Origin: Nocardioides sp.
Lineage (GTDB): Bacteria > Actinomycetota > Actinomycetes > Propionibacteriales > Nocardioidaceae
NCBI GenBank assembly: GCA_003519585.1
Contig: DOWL01000066.1
Coordinates: forward strand, 8,335 to 14,046
Direction of reading: 5' to 3'
DNA length: 5,712 nt
Shown: positions 4,910 through 5,712 of the stretch, piece after piece
How positions within the stretch are numbered: the first letter of the stretch is position 1
How the letters are laid out: the number at the start of each line of letters is the position of its first letter
Translations under genes and position numbers: made by a program
Notes under the pieces: model-generated
What the model was told of the DNA's origin: nothing
The model's input: only the letters and a program-made list of their open reading frames with translations
Databases searched by the model: none

Positions 4910-5712
4910 GAGGCGGTCCGCTGGTAGATGGTGAACTTCCCTGCCTTGGTGACCTGCTCGTAGTCCTGGTCGAGCTCGCTCTGGGCGGTGGAGAAGTCCA
5001 GGTCCCACGCCTCGACCGAGCTGCGCGCGACCAGCACCCACGTCGGCCGGTCGTCGCTGCGCAACAGCCCGACCAGGGTGGACAGGTCCGCGTCGCGGAC
5101 CCGTGCGGGCAGGCTCCACAGATAGGGGTACGGCGCGTCGAGCTGTGCATCGTGGACGACGTTAGCGGCGCCGAACACCACCACCGCGCTGTCACCCGGA
5201 TCGGCGTGGGCGTCGAGATAGGTGATGGCCGACTCCTCTGCCCGATCGATCGGATGCACCAGCACCCACCCGATCGCGGCGACCGTGGAGAGCCCCGCGA
5301 TCACGAACGCGATGCCGATGCTTCGAGTCACCGGCACGGGACGCTGGGCGAAGGCCGCCGCGATCAGCACCGCCCCCGGCACCAGGCCCATCAGGTAGTG
5401 GAGCCAGTAGCTGCCGCCGAGCAGGGCCACGAGCAGTTCGGCGGTAAGGACGGCGTACGCCGCCGGCCGCAGGTCGGGCGCGGTCCACGGGCCTTGCGCC
5501 GACTGCTCGCCGCGGCCCTTCCAGACGAAGGCGGCGACCAGGAGCGGCAGCCCGCTCCCGACCAGTGCCCCCACGAGGCCGGCCAGTCGCTGCGGCGCGT
5601 CGCCGCTGTCGCCGGCGAGCTCGCGGGCGGCGTCGATCCGGAAGGTGACCACGGCCTCCCACAGATCCGCAGGCACCGTGCCTCGGGCCTGGGCCACCGC
5701 GACGCCGACGGC
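4906..5712 (-). CDS. Membrane glycosyltransferase, GT39/ArnT-like, C-terminal part only
   Basis: The last 268 residues are visible. The frame stays open to the right edge with no convincing start, so the N-terminal part with the expected catalytic acidic residues is outside the window; GTG at 5697 would begin mid-domain. Seen: a loop with PADLWEAVVTFRIDAARELA, then hydrophobic segments at visible residues about 44-64, 84-101, 103-121 and 131-153. A C-terminal non-membrane domain of roughly 115 residues follows (DPGDSAVVVFGAAN, PYPYLWSLPARVRD, RPTWVLVARSSVEAW). The segment SYWLHYLMGLVPGAVLIAAAFA resembles the late helices of GT39-type, polyprenyl-phosphate-sugar-using transferases of actinobacteria. 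Known for that class: sugar transfer from a polyprenyl-phosphate donor on the outer membrane face. The acceptor here cannot be read. Its TGA overlaps the start of the PAP2 gene by 4 bases, so the two are co-transcribed. The GT39 call rests on pattern recognition without the catalytic half. Confidence 0.7.
   Translation of the reverse strand, partial: AVGVAVAQARGTVPADLWEAVVTFRIDAARELAGDSGDAPQRLAGLVGALVGSGLPLLVAAFVWKGRGEQSAQGPWTAPDLRPAAYAVLTAELLVALLGGSYWLHYLMGLVPGAVLIAAAFAQRPVPVTRSIGIAFVIAGLSTVAAIGWVLVHPIDRAEESAITYLDAHADPGDSAVVVFGAANVVHDAQLDAPYPYLWSLPARVRDADLSTLVGLLRSDDRPTWVLVARSSVEAWDLDFSTAQSELDQDYEQVTKAGKFTIYQRTAS

Noticed and set aside
4910..5119. N-terminal extension of the PAP2 gene to an upstream ATG at 5119
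   Set aside because: The added residues are Arg/Pro/Gly-rich and lie fully inside the glycosyltransferase gene. The GTGA overlap at 4906-4909 gives a natural start, and the first membrane helix follows it.
5695..5697. GTG as the true start of the rightmost minus-strand gene
   Set aside because: The frame remains open to the window edge. The visible part begins among what look like mid-protein loops and late helices, and no ribosome binding site precedes this GTG, so the gene is taken as truncated by the window.

Overview
The window is very GC-rich, with strong G/C at third codon positions, GTG as well as ATG starts and tightly packed genes. This points to a high-GC actinobacterium. Gene content and protein style suggest a Nocardioides-like member of the Propionibacteriales, but genus is an inference from pattern recognition only.

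Bases 1-3307 are part of a steroid/sterol catabolism cluster. On the minus strand, an acyl-CoA dehydrogenase of the FadE26 (ChsE4) type runs off the left edge. Divergent from it, kshA (oxygenase of 3-ketosteroid 9alpha-hydroxylase), a small uncharacterised Cys/His-containing gene, and kshB (the matching flavin/iron-sulfur reductase) form a compact plus-strand operon. The 45-base divergent gap carries a full match to the KstR operator pattern TnnAACnnGTTnnA. Each flank has a -10-like hexamer exactly 6 bases before the start codon, so both transcripts are probably leaderless and jointly controlled by KstR. FadE26-type enzymes dehydrogenate the sterol side-chain CoA thioester, while KshAB hydroxylates C9 of the nucleus to open ring B, so one operator would control both a side-chain and a ring step.

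A bulged GC hairpin 20 bases after kshB may end that operon. It is followed by a gene for a small secreted protein of unknown function (3382-3999). That gene converges on, and overlaps by 14 bases at the 3' ends, a minus-strand membrane pair. The pair is a GT39/ArnT-like membrane glycosyltransferase (only its C-terminal part is in the window, 4906-5712) followed, with a 4-base GTGA overlap, by a PAP2-superfamily multi-pass phosphatase/phosphotransferase (3986-4909). This right half looks like envelope or lipid-linked sugar metabolism and has no visible link to steroid degradation.

No tRNA, rRNA, CRISPR array, insertion sequence or phage feature was seen. The least explained element is the 97-residue protein encoded between the two subunits of the hydroxylase.
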